This document shows, piece after piece, positions 15,899 through 25,380 of a stretch of DNA of 44,840 nucleotides. The notes beneath the pieces were generated by a model. It saw only the letters and a list, made by a program, of their open reading frames with translations. It was not told the DNA's origin and did no database searches. Position numbers and translations under genes: made by a program. The DNA comes from WANQ01 sp964448055 (GTDB lineage Archaea; Thermoproteota; Thermoprotei_A; Sulfolobales; WANQ01): NCBI GenBank assembly GCA_964448055.1, contig CAYUVB010000008.1:1-44840 (forward strand). The letters are read 5' to 3'. Numbering within the stretch: the stretch's first letter is position 1; each line of letters opens with the position of its first letter.

Positions 15899-17778
15899 TA
15901 TGATATTGCTGCAACAATGTCTTCAGCTAATATCACGCCAGCATATTTATCTTCTTCATCAACCACTATGATGTAGTCAACACCTAACTTAATCATTTCA
16001 TCTACTACCTTACGTAAATTATCCTCTAATTTTACTATTGGCGTTCTACTCAATTTTATCAATGAGACAGGTATATTCAAGTCTCCTTGTTCTAATACGA
16101 TCTTAAGACTATCTTGGTCTATCACACCTATAACATGATCTTCTTCATCTACTACTGGTATGATCCTTTGTTTACCTTTCATAAGTATTTCTAGCGCCCT
16201 ACTGCAAGGCTCATTTACTTTAACTGCTTCATAGCTTGTATTGACTACATTCTCGACTTTAATATCAGCAGCATCTCTATGGGCTGATACGACCTCGAGA
16301 AGTGTCCTAAGACTAGCTAATCTAGGTTGAACTCTTCTGATAAGCTGTGCCTTATATAGACTCTCGTTTCCTGATAATTCACTAGCTATTATTGATGATA
16401 CAAGTGCTGGTATGGCCAGTATGTAGCTTCCACTCATTTCAGCAACCATGATTGATGTTGCTAGAGGAGTCTTAGTTGCAGCACCAAATAGGCTAGCCAT
16501 ACCTATGTACGCGTAAACGTATGGGGGAAGTCTTGATAAGGGTGATGCTACTACAAGCCCGACGAGGTATCCTAGAAGTGATCCTATGAATATACTTGGG
16601 GCAAATAAACCTCCACTACCTCCACTACCTATTGAAAATGATGTACCAATAACCTTTAGTAATATTAAAAGTAGTAGCGTTGCTTCAAGACTCAATCCTA
16701 ACATACTTAATTCTAATTCTCCTTTAACACTGCTTTCTATGAACTTGGCAATAAAGAGGTTACCTGTTCCTATTACTACTGGTACCGTAAATCCCAGTAA
16801 TCCTAGTATTAAACCGCCTATGGCTGGTTTTGTCCATGTATATTCGCCTAATCTTATCCTTGCAAAGAAGCTATGTATTATCTCATAGAACTTTATGTAA
16901 AACAAAGCTGTAGCAGCTGAGATAAAGCCTAATAGAATATATGTCGCTAGTGCTTGGTATGTGAATAGTTTTCCTACATCAACTGGTATTTGAGGGAATA
17001 TTCCTCTTATACCTATAATGTATGTTGAAAATGTGTAGGACGTTATGGATGATATAACTGCTGGTACAAGAGCTTCGGACTCTATATCACGTCTATAGAG
17101 TACTTCCACAGCGAATAATGCTGAGCCAATGGGGCTTCGAAATATTGCTGATAGCGAACCAGCCATACCGGCAATAATAGCTAGCCTTCTATCCTCAAAT
17201 CCTAATCTAAAGGCTCTTGCAATTATAGATCCTACTCCAGCCCCAATTTGTATGCTAGGTCCCTGTACGCCGCCACTTCCACCAAAACCTATCAATATAG
17301 CTGATGCAATAGCCTTAACTAATGGTAAGCGCTTACTAAAAATGGCACCACGATGATAAGCCCTTATGGTAGCATTTGCTCCAGGCCCTTCGGCTACGGG
17401 CTCGAACCTATATACTATGAACCCGCTAATTAATGCACCAAGACCTATAATGAATACTAATAATATTCTATTATTACTCGTAATGGCTGCTAGGGATAAA
17501 TCAGCTATTCCCCATATGATAGGATTATCTATTACCCCTAAAATCCATGCAGCAATGCCTGCAAAGAACACTAGTAGGAAGTAGAAGAATAATGCTATAC
17601 ATGAGGATATTATGCCTATTATTATGCCCAGTACAAGCCATTTTTCAACATATGCTAGACCGCGTATACGCTTACCTATAACATCATATAGTATTTCTCT
17701 AAGTTTTCTTGTTGGCTCTTGATCCACGTATACCCTTCCTAGTCGGGTAATAAGATGATTAGGGGTTAAAAATAGCAA
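15865..17778 (-). CDS. CLC-family chloride channel/transporter with two CBS domains
   Basis: A 637-residue protein. The CLC core spans roughly residues 45-470: EGPGANATI replaces the GSGIP motif, followed by SGGVQGPSIQIG and GSGGSGGLFAPSIFIG. Two CBS domains follow (about 505-560 and 570-630). The position of the external gating glutamate (E148 in E. coli CLC, GREGP) is Gln172 (codon CAG at 17265-17263). The internal proton glutamate (E203) is Val226. Family knowledge: both are needed for 2Cl-/H+ exchange, so an uncoupled channel is likely. CBS domains usually bind adenine nucleotides. The frame starts at TTG 17778; GTG 17727 with GGAAGGGT ahead is an alternative start. Confidence 0.9.
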   Translation of the reverse strand: MLFLTPNHLITRLGRVYVDQEPTRKLREILYDVIGKRIRGLAYVEKWLVLGIIIGIISSCIALFFYFLLVFFAGIAAWILGVIDNPIIWGIADLSLAAITSNNRILLVFIIGLGALISGFIVYRFEPVAEGPGANATIRAYHRGAIFSKRLPLVKAIASAILIGFGGSGGVQGPSIQIGAGVGSIIARAFRLGFEDRRLAIIAGMAGSLSAIFRSPIGSALFAVEVLYRRDIESEALVPAVISSITSYTFSTYIIGIRGIFPQIPVDVGKLFTYQALATYILLGFISAATALFYIKFYEIIHSFFARIRLGEYTWTKPAIGGLILGLLGFTVPVVIGTGNLFIAKFIESSVKGELELSMLGLSLEATLLLLILLKVIGTSFSIGSGGSGGLFAPSIFIGSLLGYLVGLVVASPLSRLPPYVYAYIGMASLFGAATKTPLATSIMVAEMSGSYILAIPALVSSIIASELSGNESLYKAQLIRRVQPRLASLRTLLEVVSAHRDAADIKVENVVNTSYEAVKVNEPCSRALEILMKGKQRIIPVVDEEDHVIGVIDQDSLKIVLEQGDLNIPVSLIKLSRTPIVKLEDNLRKVVDEMIKLGVDYIIVVDEEDKYAGVILAEDIVAAISYYIVGLPSSEE

Positions 17779-17812
17779 GTAATCAAAAGCAGCTTCAGCG
17801 AAAAATATGGTC

Positions 17813-18220
17813 TTAAGGTATCTGTGCTTTGAGGAACTTTATACCAAGTTTATCTGCTAACTCCTTTTTGAGCCTTGACAAGTTTTCTAAAACCATTTGA
17901 CGTGTTTTCTTGGTCCAGAAGGTGTACTTATTGCCTTCTATTTCAACTCTCTTAATAAGCAACGGTAGCCTTTGTTCATATGCTTCAACTTGTTTAATTA
18001 TTTCAGGATTTTTAACCAAGTAGTCTTCAGCTTTATCTTTACCTAGTACAACGGGGTCGAATGAGACATCAACTACAATGACAGTAAAACCTTCAAGTTC
18101 TCTTAGATCTTCTACTCTTCTCATAGCAGACCATACAACCTTAGATGGAAGTATGAATAATTTGCCCTCCCTGTTAACACCTAACGCGTATTCAAGTAGA
18201 GACAGTGACTGCCCGCTCAC
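17813..18220 (-). CDS. Hypothetical protein, alpha/beta
   Basis: A 135-residue soluble protein. An N-terminal beta-rich part (GKLFILPSKVVW, GFTVIVVDVSFDP) is followed by a charged helical part (KAEDYLVKNPEIIKQVEAYE) and a basic C-terminal helix. There is no signal peptide, membrane segment or motif that I recognise. GTG start with AGGTGGTGAT upstream, a strong ribosome-binding site, supports expression. The CLC gene begins 35-86 bases downstream on the same strand, so they may share a transcript. Confidence 0.7.
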   Translation of the reverse strand: MSGQSLSLLEYALGVNREGKLFILPSKVVWSAMRRVEDLRELEGFTVIVVDVSFDPVVLGKDKAEDYLVKNPEIIKQVEAYEQRLPLLIKRVEIEGNKYTFWTKKTRQMVLENLSRLKKELADKLGIKFLKAQIP

Positions 18221-18405
18221 CTAATCACCACCTCAAATTACAGTTTGTGATAACTCAAAAACATATATGGAATAAAAGTGTTGTAGAAGCAATACTATGG
18301 AGTAAGGTTAAAACTAAATAAATATCTCTAAGCGGTTACCGAGCGTGTGCGTGTAGGTAAAAGAGTAAAAGATATAACACGTGTGCTATGTGAGGTGTAG
18401 TACGG

Positions 18406-21384
18406 GTGGTATCATTATCCGAGGTACCTAGCTTAAAGGGACGATATAATCCCCTTAAAGTAGAGGAATGGGTACTTAACTTCTGGTCAAAGAATAAGAT
18501 ATACCTCAAGGTTAAAGAGAAAAGCTGGAACAATAGTAATGGTCCATTGTTCCGCTTTCTGGAGGGTCCACCTACAGCGAACGGTTTTATGCATGTAGGC
18601 CACGCTAGAGGTAGAAGTCTAAAAGATGTAAAGCTTCGCTACTATAGAATGAAAGGTTACCGTGTATGGGATCAAGCTGGATGGGATACTCAGGGATTAC
18701 CGGTAGAACTAGAAGTTGAACGTAAACTAGGCTTCAAAACAAAGAAGGACATAGAAAGATACGGTGTAGAGAAATTCATTGAGGAGTGTCAAAAACTAGT
18801 AGACTACTATATAAGTCATTGGAGAAGAGCTAGCGAAAGACTAGGATTGTGGCTCGATTACGACCATGCGTATGAGACAAGGCATCCACAATACCTTGAC
18901 ACCACGTGGAGATTTCTCAAGACAATGTGGGATAAAGGATTATTGTATGAGGATCTTAGAGTGGTACCAGTTTGCCCACGATGTGAAACAGCTCTAAGTA
19001 GTCACGAGGTAGCTCAAGGATATAAGATGGTAAAAGACCCTAGCCTCTACTTTAAGATACCGTTAGTAGACGAAGAAAATACATACATGGTTGCATGGAC
19101 TACAACACCCTGGACAATAATAGCTAATGAAGCTTTGGCGGTTCATCCACAAGAATTCTACGTCAAGATAAAGGTAGGAGACGAGTATTGGATAATGGCT
19201 GAAAAAAGGTATAAGGAAGTATTAAAGGAAGCTGGAATAGAGAACTACGAAGTCATAGATAGGTTCCCTGGAGAAAAGCTCCTAGGCAGAAAGTACATTC
19301 ATCCTCTTCTAGATGAAGTACCAGCTCATAAAGAGCACAATGGGAGATTTGAGCACTCAGTGGTAACGGCTGATTGGGTTAGTATGGAAGAAGGTACTGG
19401 CATAGTACACATAGCACCAGCACATGGACCTGAGGACTTCGAGCTAAGTAAGCAGTATGGTATAAGGGTCTTTAAACCCATAAGGAAGAATGGATTCTTT
19501 ACTGAGGAGGCAGGAAAATACAATGGACTATGGTTTAAGGCTGCTAATCCCCATGTAATAGAAGACTTGAAGAAAAAGAACCTTGTAGTACATGCTGGTG
19601 AGATAGAGCACGAATATCCACATTGTTGGAGATGTGATACACCGCTCATGTACTATGCTGATAGACAGTGGTTCATAAAGATAGAACCGATAAAGAAGTT
19701 AATGCTTGATGAAAACAGTAGGGTTAGATGGAGTCCTGAGTGGGCTAGTAAGAGATTCCAAGACTGGATAGAGAATGCACGTGATTGGTGTATAAGTCGT
19801 GAAAGATATTGGGGTACTCCATTACCAGTATGGACTTGTAAGAACTGTGGACATCGTATAGCATTTGGTAGTTTAGAGGAAGTAAAGAAGTATGCACTCA
19901 ACCCAGAAGAAGTTAAAGACCACCATAGACCATGGATTGATCGTGTAAAAGTAAAATGTCCTAAATGCGGAGGAGTTATGGAACGTGAACCATTTGTAGT
20001 AGATGTATGGATGGATAGTGGTGTAGCTCATACAGCATCGCTAAACCAGTATGGATGGAATAAACTATTCAACCAATTATTCCCCTATGACTGGATAACA
20101 GAAGCAGTAGATCAGACACGTGGATGGTTCTACACGTTAATGTTCACAAGTGTAGCATGGCATGGAGTACGACCATATAAGGCTGTGTTGAACCAAGGAC
20201 TCGTACTAGACAAGTATGGTAAAAAGATGAGTAAGAGCCGTGGAAACGTTATATGGGCATTAGAATTCATAGAGAAGTATGGAGCAGACCCATTTAGACT
20301 ATACCTAGTATCCAAGAGCGCCCCATGGGACAACATAAACTTCGACCCAGATGAGGTAATGGAGGTTAAGCGACAACTAGACATACTATGGAATAGCGTT
20401 AACTTTGCGCTAACATACATGGAACTAGATAAATGGAAACCAGATAAGTTAGAGGAAGATCTACAGCACCTAGAACCCGAAGACAAATGGATAATATACG
20501 AACTATACTTAACATTAAAGGCTGTAGAAGATGCAGTAGAAAATGATAACCCCCACAAAGGAGGTAGAGCATTACTAGAGTTTATAGTAGAAAAACTAAG
20601 CCATAGATATATAACATTGATAAGACCAAGAGTATGGATAGAGGAAGATAAACCAGAGAAGAGAGCTGCATATGCAACGCTCTACATGGTTATAGACAAA
20701 CTACTTAAGGCGTTGGCGCCCTATGCCCCATTCATATCAGAATACCTATACCAGGCATTCATAAAGAGGCTATCACCTAAGGCTAAGGAGAGCATACACC
20801 TAGAAGAATGGCCCACAATAGATGAGAAACTATTAGATGAACGTATGTGGAATAATGTATCAAGACTACTTGAGGTAGCAGAACAAGTCTTGGCGGTAAG
20901 ATCAAAGGTTGGCATAAAAAGACGTTGGCCTCTGCGAAGAGTAGTAATTGTTGCGTCTGAAGAGCTTGTAGAAGAGCTAACTAAGGCATTAAAGGTAGTA
21001 AAGATATATGCCAATGTTAAACAAGTAGAAGTAACTTCTAAGTCCATAGATATTGAGGGGTTAGAAGAAGTAGTTGCAGGTGAACTAAAAGTATATGTTG
21101 ATGCTAGAATAGACGAGGAGGTATTGTTGGAAGGTCTAGCACGCGAAATAGTACGTAGAGTACAAGTTATGAGGAGAGACCTAAATCTACCACTAGACGC
21201 AATAGTAGAGAAGGTACAAATACATACCACTGATAAAGACATCATAAGAGCTATAGAAAAGCATAGAAACTACATCCTTGGCGAGGTCCGTGCAAAGATT
21301 ATAGAGTTAGTAGATAGACCACCAAGTGATGCAAGAAGGTGGAATATAGAAGGAAGAGATACATGGATAAAAGTAGTAGTTTAA
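18406..21384 (+). CDS. ileS: Isoleucyl-tRNA synthetase
   Basis: A 992-residue class Ia synthetase. It has the HIGH box variant in PPTANGFMHVGHARGR, the editing (CP1) domain with TTTPWT and EGTGIVHIAPAHGPED, two zinc-type cysteine sets (CPRCETA; CKNCGHR and CPKCGG), KMSKSRGNV, the anticodon-binding helical domain and the C-terminal junction. Family knowledge: charges tRNA-Ile and hydrolyses mischarged Val-tRNA. The length is typical for archaeal IleRS. The start GTG at 18406 is set by GAGGTG eight bases upstream. It ends with a 4-base overlap with convergent elp3. Confidence 0.97.
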   Translation: MVSLSEVPSLKGRYNPLKVEEWVLNFWSKNKIYLKVKEKSWNNSNGPLFRFLEGPPTANGFMHVGHARGRSLKDVKLRYYRMKGYRVWDQAGWDTQGLPVELEVERKLGFKTKKDIERYGVEKFIEECQKLVDYYISHWRRASERLGLWLDYDHAYETRHPQYLDTTWRFLKTMWDKGLLYEDLRVVPVCPRCETALSSHEVAQGYKMVKDPSLYFKIPLVDEENTYMVAWTTTPWTIIANEALAVHPQEFYVKIKVGDEYWIMAEKRYKEVLKEAGIENYEVIDRFPGEKLLGRKYIHPLLDEVPAHKEHNGRFEHSVVTADWVSMEEGTGIVHIAPAHGPEDFELSKQYGIRVFKPIRKNGFFTEEAGKYNGLWFKAANPHVIEDLKKKNLVVHAGEIEHEYPHCWRCDTPLMYYADRQWFIKIEPIKKLMLDENSRVRWSPEWASKRFQDWIENARDWCISRERYWGTPLPVWTCKNCGHRIAFGSLEEVKKYALNPEEVKDHHRPWIDRVKVKCPKCGGVMEREPFVVDVWMDSGVAHTASLNQYGWNKLFNQLFPYDWITEAVDQTRGWFYTLMFTSVAWHGVRPYKAVLNQGLVLDKYGKKMSKSRGNVIWALEFIEKYGADPFRLYLVSKSAPWDNINFDPDEVMEVKRQLDILWNSVNFALTYMELDKWKPDKLEEDLQHLEPEDKWIIYELYLTLKAVEDAVENDNPHKGGRALLEFIVEKLSHRYITLIRPRVWIEEDKPEKRAAYATLYMVIDKLLKALAPYAPFISEYLYQAFIKRLSPKAKESIHLEEWPTIDEKLLDERMWNNVSRLLEVAEQVLAVRSKVGIKRRWPLRRVVIVASEELVEELTKALKVVKIYANVKQVEVTSKSIDIEGLEEVVAGELKVYVDARIDEEVLLEGLAREIVRRVQVMRRDLNLPLDAIVEKVQIHTTDKDIIRAIEKHRNYILGEVRAKIIELVDRPPSDARRWNIEGRDTWIKVVV

Positions 21385-22886
21385 CGTAGGTACTTAGCCA
21401 TATATGGTGAACCGACTGGTCTATGATACCCTTTCATTCTATAATACTCTCTAACACCTATACCACTTAAGACAAGTATTTTGCGTGCATCAAACCATTC
21501 AACACTTATACGTTCAGCTTCTTCAAGTAACCTACTACCCCATCCACGATGCTGCCATTCAAATACGGGTTTGCCTCCGATAGGCACTTCTGGGCCGTAT
21601 ACATGGAGTTCACGTATAATTGTTGTCTTCGAATCTATTTCAGGTCTATGTGCTTTTTCAGAAGGATACCTTAGCCTAAGGAAGCCTACGATAATATCTG
21701 CTATGGGGTCCTCAACCGCTAGAAATACTTCTACACCACCACTTGCTTCATAAACAGTCTTTGTTATTGTTAATCTTTTCGGATCAGGCTCAATTCCTTC
21801 CTTAAGCAATTTTATGCCAACTTCACGGTATCTTATCTCACGTATGGGTATACCTTTCTCTTTACACCTCTTTTCTACTAGTTCACGTAGGTTACCTTTC
21901 TTTGGCCCAGCTTCTATGTACTTTGCAGGCATGTCACGCTGTACTCTCATTACGCGTACCCATTTGGGTATGTAACGATACATTTCACTAATTAGTTCAA
22001 TTGCTTCTTCATCAGATAATGCATGGTACTTGCCTTGCTTCCACCATTCATATAATTTTGTACCTTTGACAACAAGTGTAGGATAAATCTTCAACATATC
22101 GGGCATAAAGTCTGGATTGCTAAAGACCTCTTTTATCATTTCTATGTCTCTATCCCAGTCGCTACCCGGTAGTCCAGGCATTATATGGTAGACTATCTTG
22201 AAGCCAGAGTCTTTAAGGATACGTGTGGCCTCAATGCTATCCTTTACTGTGTGGCCTCTTTCAACTTTCTCTAATACATCTTCATATATGCTTTGTATGC
22301 CCAGTTCCACACGGGTAGCGCCGTATTTTAACATCATATTAGCATGTTTTTCCTTAGCCCAGTCAGGTCTAGTCTCAATTGTAAGGCCTACACACCTAAC
22401 TTTAGCAAACTCATTACGTAGTTGAGCGTCCTCAAGGCTTACAAACTCTTTAGGTGGTTCTGGATTGGGGTAACGGTTCATAGCTTCAAAAACCATTGTT
22501 ATAAACCATTCTTGATAATCTATAGGCATGGCAAGAAATGTACCACCCATAACTATAAGCTCTACCTTATGGTAAGGATGACCATGTCTCTCATACATAC
22601 GAAGGCGTACGTTTACTTGACGATAAGGGTGATAACCTACCCTAACAGCTCTCATGAGTGCAGGTTCTTCGCCGTAATAGCTTTGAGGAGTACCACAATC
22701 TGGGCCACCAGGACAATAAGCACAACGTCCATGGGGACAAGGATAAGGATGTGTCATAACAGCTACTATGGTTACACCACTAAGTGTACGTACGGGTTTT
22801 TTCCTACCAAGTACTGCACCCAACCACTCGGCCATGAGCAGAGGATTGAATTCCTCGCTTCTCTTAAGCTCTCTTACAGCTTCCAT
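21381..22886 (-). CDS. elp3: Elp3-family radical SAM tRNA acetyltransferase
   Basis: A 501-residue protein. It has an N-terminal radical SAM domain with the 4Fe-4S cysteines in PYPCPHGRCAYCPGG and the ETRPDW and GLPGSDWDRD motifs. A C-terminal GNAT acetyltransferase domain (WQHRGWGSRLLEEAERI, then YYRMKGYHRPVG) follows. Family knowledge: archaeal Elp3 alone forms the carboxymethyl group at U34 of tRNA wobble positions from acetyl-CoA. Length and domain order are standard. ATG start; AAAGG lies close upstream. It is divergent from the permease at 23003 and convergent with ileS. Confidence 0.95.
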   Translation of the reverse strand: MEAVRELKRSEEFNPLLMAEWLGAVLGRKKPVRTLSGVTIVAVMTHPYPCPHGRCAYCPGGPDCGTPQSYYGEEPALMRAVRVGYHPYRQVNVRLRMYERHGHPYHKVELIVMGGTFLAMPIDYQEWFITMVFEAMNRYPNPEPPKEFVSLEDAQLRNEFAKVRCVGLTIETRPDWAKEKHANMMLKYGATRVELGIQSIYEDVLEKVERGHTVKDSIEATRILKDSGFKIVYHIMPGLPGSDWDRDIEMIKEVFSNPDFMPDMLKIYPTLVVKGTKLYEWWKQGKYHALSDEEAIELISEMYRYIPKWVRVMRVQRDMPAKYIEAGPKKGNLRELVEKRCKEKGIPIREIRYREVGIKLLKEGIEPDPKRLTITKTVYEASGGVEVFLAVEDPIADIIVGFLRLRYPSEKAHRPEIDSKTTIIRELHVYGPEVPIGGKPVFEWQHRGWGSRLLEEAERISVEWFDARKILVLSGIGVREYYRMKGYHRPVGSPYMAKYLR

Positions 22887-23002
22887 AGCCTTTATCCTGC
22901 CCTACTCTTACTACCTACTCTCTACGTGTTTTGTTTAGGTGGTTGAAAAGCCCTACTCTCCTCATACGAGGCTAAGCATAAATAACAGTACTCTGTAGAG
23001 CC

Positions 23003-24349
23003 TTGAACTGTACTAGAGCTCCTGAGGTGAAGAGGCGCACAAGAATCGTGGAGCCGAATACTATTAATATAGTATTGGGCTTTACTATACTAGTAATACT
23101 GTATGCATTATTAGTATTAGAGATAATGCATAGGACTGCTGCAGCATTACTTGCAGTTTCTATAGTCTTAATACTAGATACGTTCTTACGTTTTTCTGAT
23201 TTTAATGAATTAGTTGAAGGAATAGATATGAATACAATACTACTGCTTATGTCAATGATGATGTTTGTAGGAATACTTAGTAGAACAGGTGCATTTAGCT
23301 ATTTAGCTTCAATGATATTAATAAAATTCCATAACAAACCATTTCTGTTGATAACAATATTATCGAGTATAACAGCATTGGTATCGGCATTTATAGATAA
23401 TGTTACAACAGTATTACTAATGACACCAATAGTCTTAGAGATAATGGAGAAGTTAAAAGTAGATCCAAGACCAATACTATTATCCATAGTCTTTGCATCA
23501 AATATAGGTGGAACAGCAACACTCATAGGCGATCCACCAAACATAATAATTGGTACAAGAGCCGGCTTAGGGTTCATGGACTTTATACGTAACCTAACAC
23601 CAATAGTAGTAATAGACTTCTTTGCTTTCCTCATTTTAATAAAGGTGATGTTCTCAAAATGGATAAACCTATATGAGTCACGCGTACGTGTAATAAGGAA
23701 TCTTCAACCAAGTAATAGAGTAGATAAATACTTACTACATAGAACATTAATTATACTCTCAGTAGTAATAGTATTATTCTTACTTGAAGACTTCTTAGAA
23801 TACCCACCAGCTATTCCGCCACTAATAGGTATTGGAGTACTATTATTGCTGCTTAGAAATAGAATAAGAATAGAATCATTATTAGAAGATGTAGATTGGT
23901 CTACACTAGTGTTTTTCATAGCAATGTTCATCGTCATTAAAGGAGTTGAAGACCTCGGTGTAATGGAGTTTATTGCAAGAGAGATTTATAGTTTTTCAAC
24001 GGATTACATGGTATTGATATTATTAATATTATGGGTATCAGCTATAGTTTCAGCTTTTGTAGATAATATACCATTTGTTATGGCCATGGTACCCGTTATA
24101 GCAGCTATGGCTAAGGCAGCAACTCTCAACCCTATACCATTGTATTGGGCTTTAAGTCTAGGGGGTTGTCTTGGAGGAAATGGTACACTTGTGGGTGCAA
24201 GTGCCAATGTTGTTGTAGCAGGTATAGCTGAAAGACATGGCTATACGATATCATTTAGGAGCTTTATAAGGTACGGTATGCCGGTCCTAATGTTAACGGT
24301 AGGATTAGCGTCAATATACCTGGTGCTCAGATATGTCATATTGGGGTAG
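23003..24349 (+). CDS. ArsB/NhaD-type (ion transporter superfamily) permease
   Basis: A 448-residue protein with about 11-12 membrane segments in two inverted repeats. Each repeat has a helix break with Asp-Asn: ALVSAFIDNVTTVLLMTPI and AIVSAFVDNIPFVMAMVPV, plus ATLIGDPPNIIIG and GNGTLVGASANVVV. These mark the ArsB/NhaD/CitM group. Family knowledge: members export arsenite or exchange Na+/H+, and the specificity is open. A CATAAATAAC box near 22977-22986 predicts a start near 23007, so the TTG at 23003 may not be used; GTG at 23027 or 23048 are alternatives. The universal-stress-protein frame continues after the TAG stop in the same reading frame. Confidence 0.85.
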   Translation: MNCTRAPEVKRRTRIVEPNTINIVLGFTILVILYALLVLEIMHRTAAALLAVSIVLILDTFLRFSDFNELVEGIDMNTILLLMSMMMFVGILSRTGAFSYLASMILIKFHNKPFLLITILSSITALVSAFIDNVTTVLLMTPIVLEIMEKLKVDPRPILLSIVFASNIGGTATLIGDPPNIIIGTRAGLGFMDFIRNLTPIVVIDFFAFLILIKVMFSKWINLYESRVRVIRNLQPSNRVDKYLLHRTLIILSVVIVLFLLEDFLEYPPAIPPLIGIGVLLLLLRNRIRIESLLEDVDWSTLVFFIAMFIVIKGVEDLGVMEFIAREIYSFSTDYMVLILLILWVSAIVSAFVDNIPFVMAMVPVIAAMAKAATLNPIPLYWALSLGGCLGGNGTLVGASANVVVAGIAERHGYTISFRSFIRYGMPVLMLTVGLASIYLVLRYVILG

Positions 24350-24361
24350 AGGTGTCCCAAA

Positions 24362-25177
24362 TTAGTAATCAGGTTTAAGAATATCTTAATAGGCGTTGTT
24401 AAGAGTGAACGAATAGTTGAGGCAACCAAGTATACATTACTATTATTTCCGAATGCAGTGTACCACATAGTTGCTGTGGCGCCAAAACTAAGGTCAAGAG
24501 TTAAACTTACATCACTTTACGATAAGACTATGAAAAGAATAGCAGAAGACGCTATAGCTATGGTCGAGATAATATTATTGCAAGAGAATGTTCTAGCAAT
24601 AAGGAAAGTGTTATTAGAAGGTGATCCTGCTAAGAAAATACTAGAATATGCTGAAAATAACCCAATAGACCTATTAGTAATATCATCGGCTGTAAGTGCT
24701 ACACCACCACCAGGAATAATAGGCTCAACTGCTAAGAAGATAATCTCTAAGTCAAGTAAACCAGTGTTAGTATATACACCGTTATCAACAACACCATCGG
24801 ATAGCATAAGGAATATACTTTTAGTAGCAAATAAGCCATCGGAACGGGAAATCACCAAAATGCTAGATGTAGTGTCAACTATAGCTAAAGAATTCAATGC
24901 ATATATATTTGCCTATACTATAGGGAACAAAGATATAGCTAGTGTGATTAAGAAAAGATTAGAAGATCTCCGACTTAGCCATAAAATAATGGAACCTACT
25001 AAAGAGAATAAAGAGAACATAGAGGCTGAGGTCTTAGAACTTACCCGAAACGTGGACTTGGTAATAATTAACAAGACTAAAGCTTTGGAAGAGAAAATAC
25101 CAATACTAAAATACCATGTTTCATCTCTTTGTAAAAGTCTCGCGGGATTATCTGGGAGTCCAGTAATAATAGTATAA
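24362..25177 (+). CDS. Tandem universal-stress-protein domains, start codon not canonical
   Basis: The frame encodes FKNILIGVVKSERIVEATKY, the typical first strand and helix of a USP domain. The core continues with DLLVISSAVS, PPGIIGSTAKKIISKSSKPV (ATP-loop G-x2-G-x9-G(S/T)-like) and a second, degenerate USP half ending in GSPVIIV. It follows the permease stop TAG (24347-24349) in the same frame. There is no ATG, GTG or TTG in frame until GTG 24458, which would remove the first strand. GAGGTG (24349-24354) lies seven bases before TTA 24362, exactly where a start would be expected. Either a rare start is used, TTG has mutated to TTA, or a fusion was split by the TAG. Confidence 0.6.
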   Translation, partial: LVIRFKNILIGVVKSERIVEATKYTLLLFPNAVYHIVAVAPKLRSRVKLTSLYDKTMKRIAEDAIAMVEIILLQENVLAIRKVLLEGDPAKKILEYAENNPIDLLVISSAVSATPPPGIIGSTAKKIISKSSKPVLVYTPLSTTPSDSIRNILLVANKPSEREITKMLDVVSTIAKEFNAYIFAYTIGNKDIASVIKKRLEDLRLSHKIMEPTKENKENIEAEVLELTRNVDLVIINKTKALEEKIPILKYHVSSLCKSLAGLSGSPVIIV

Positions 25178-25380
25178 CAACGCTAAAATCTGCTCACAGA
25201 AGTAGCCGTCATTCATCAATCAGAAGTAGAACATCAAGTTATACCTTTCACGCTGGAATATATAAGTTTTTACTGAACTCTAATAACTACAGACAAGTAT
25301 TGTTAAAGAGAATGAGTTATGGGGGACAACTTAGGTTAGCTCACAGAATTACTTAGAACCTTAGTAATAATACATTAAGT
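25178..25380. other. Intergenic stretch with orphan TATA box
   Basis: GGAATATATAAG (25255-25266) is a strong + strand TATA box, but no gene of convincing length follows before the convergent G1P dehydrogenase stop. Only a 14-codon ORF (ATG near 25313) is seen. It may drive a small RNA. The TTGATGA and CTGA words here are not spaced as a C/D sRNA. Confidence 0.3.

Noticed and set aside
18325..18350. GC-rich CGGTTACCG patch before ileS as a T-box or structured leader
   Set aside because: Only a 4-bp stem with a one-base loop, and T-box riboswitches are not an archaeal feature. No further structure was seen.
24347..24349. TAG read through as pyrrolysine to fuse permease and USP
   Set aside because: TAG ends several other genes here (for example PCNA and Elp3 neighbours), and pyrrolysine decoding is not known in this group. 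A lost or rare start codon is simpler.
25185..25250. TTGATGA and CTGA words on the - strand, like a C/D sRNA
   Set aside because: The first guide would be only about seven bases and the final D box reads CTGT, so the box order and spacing do not fit.
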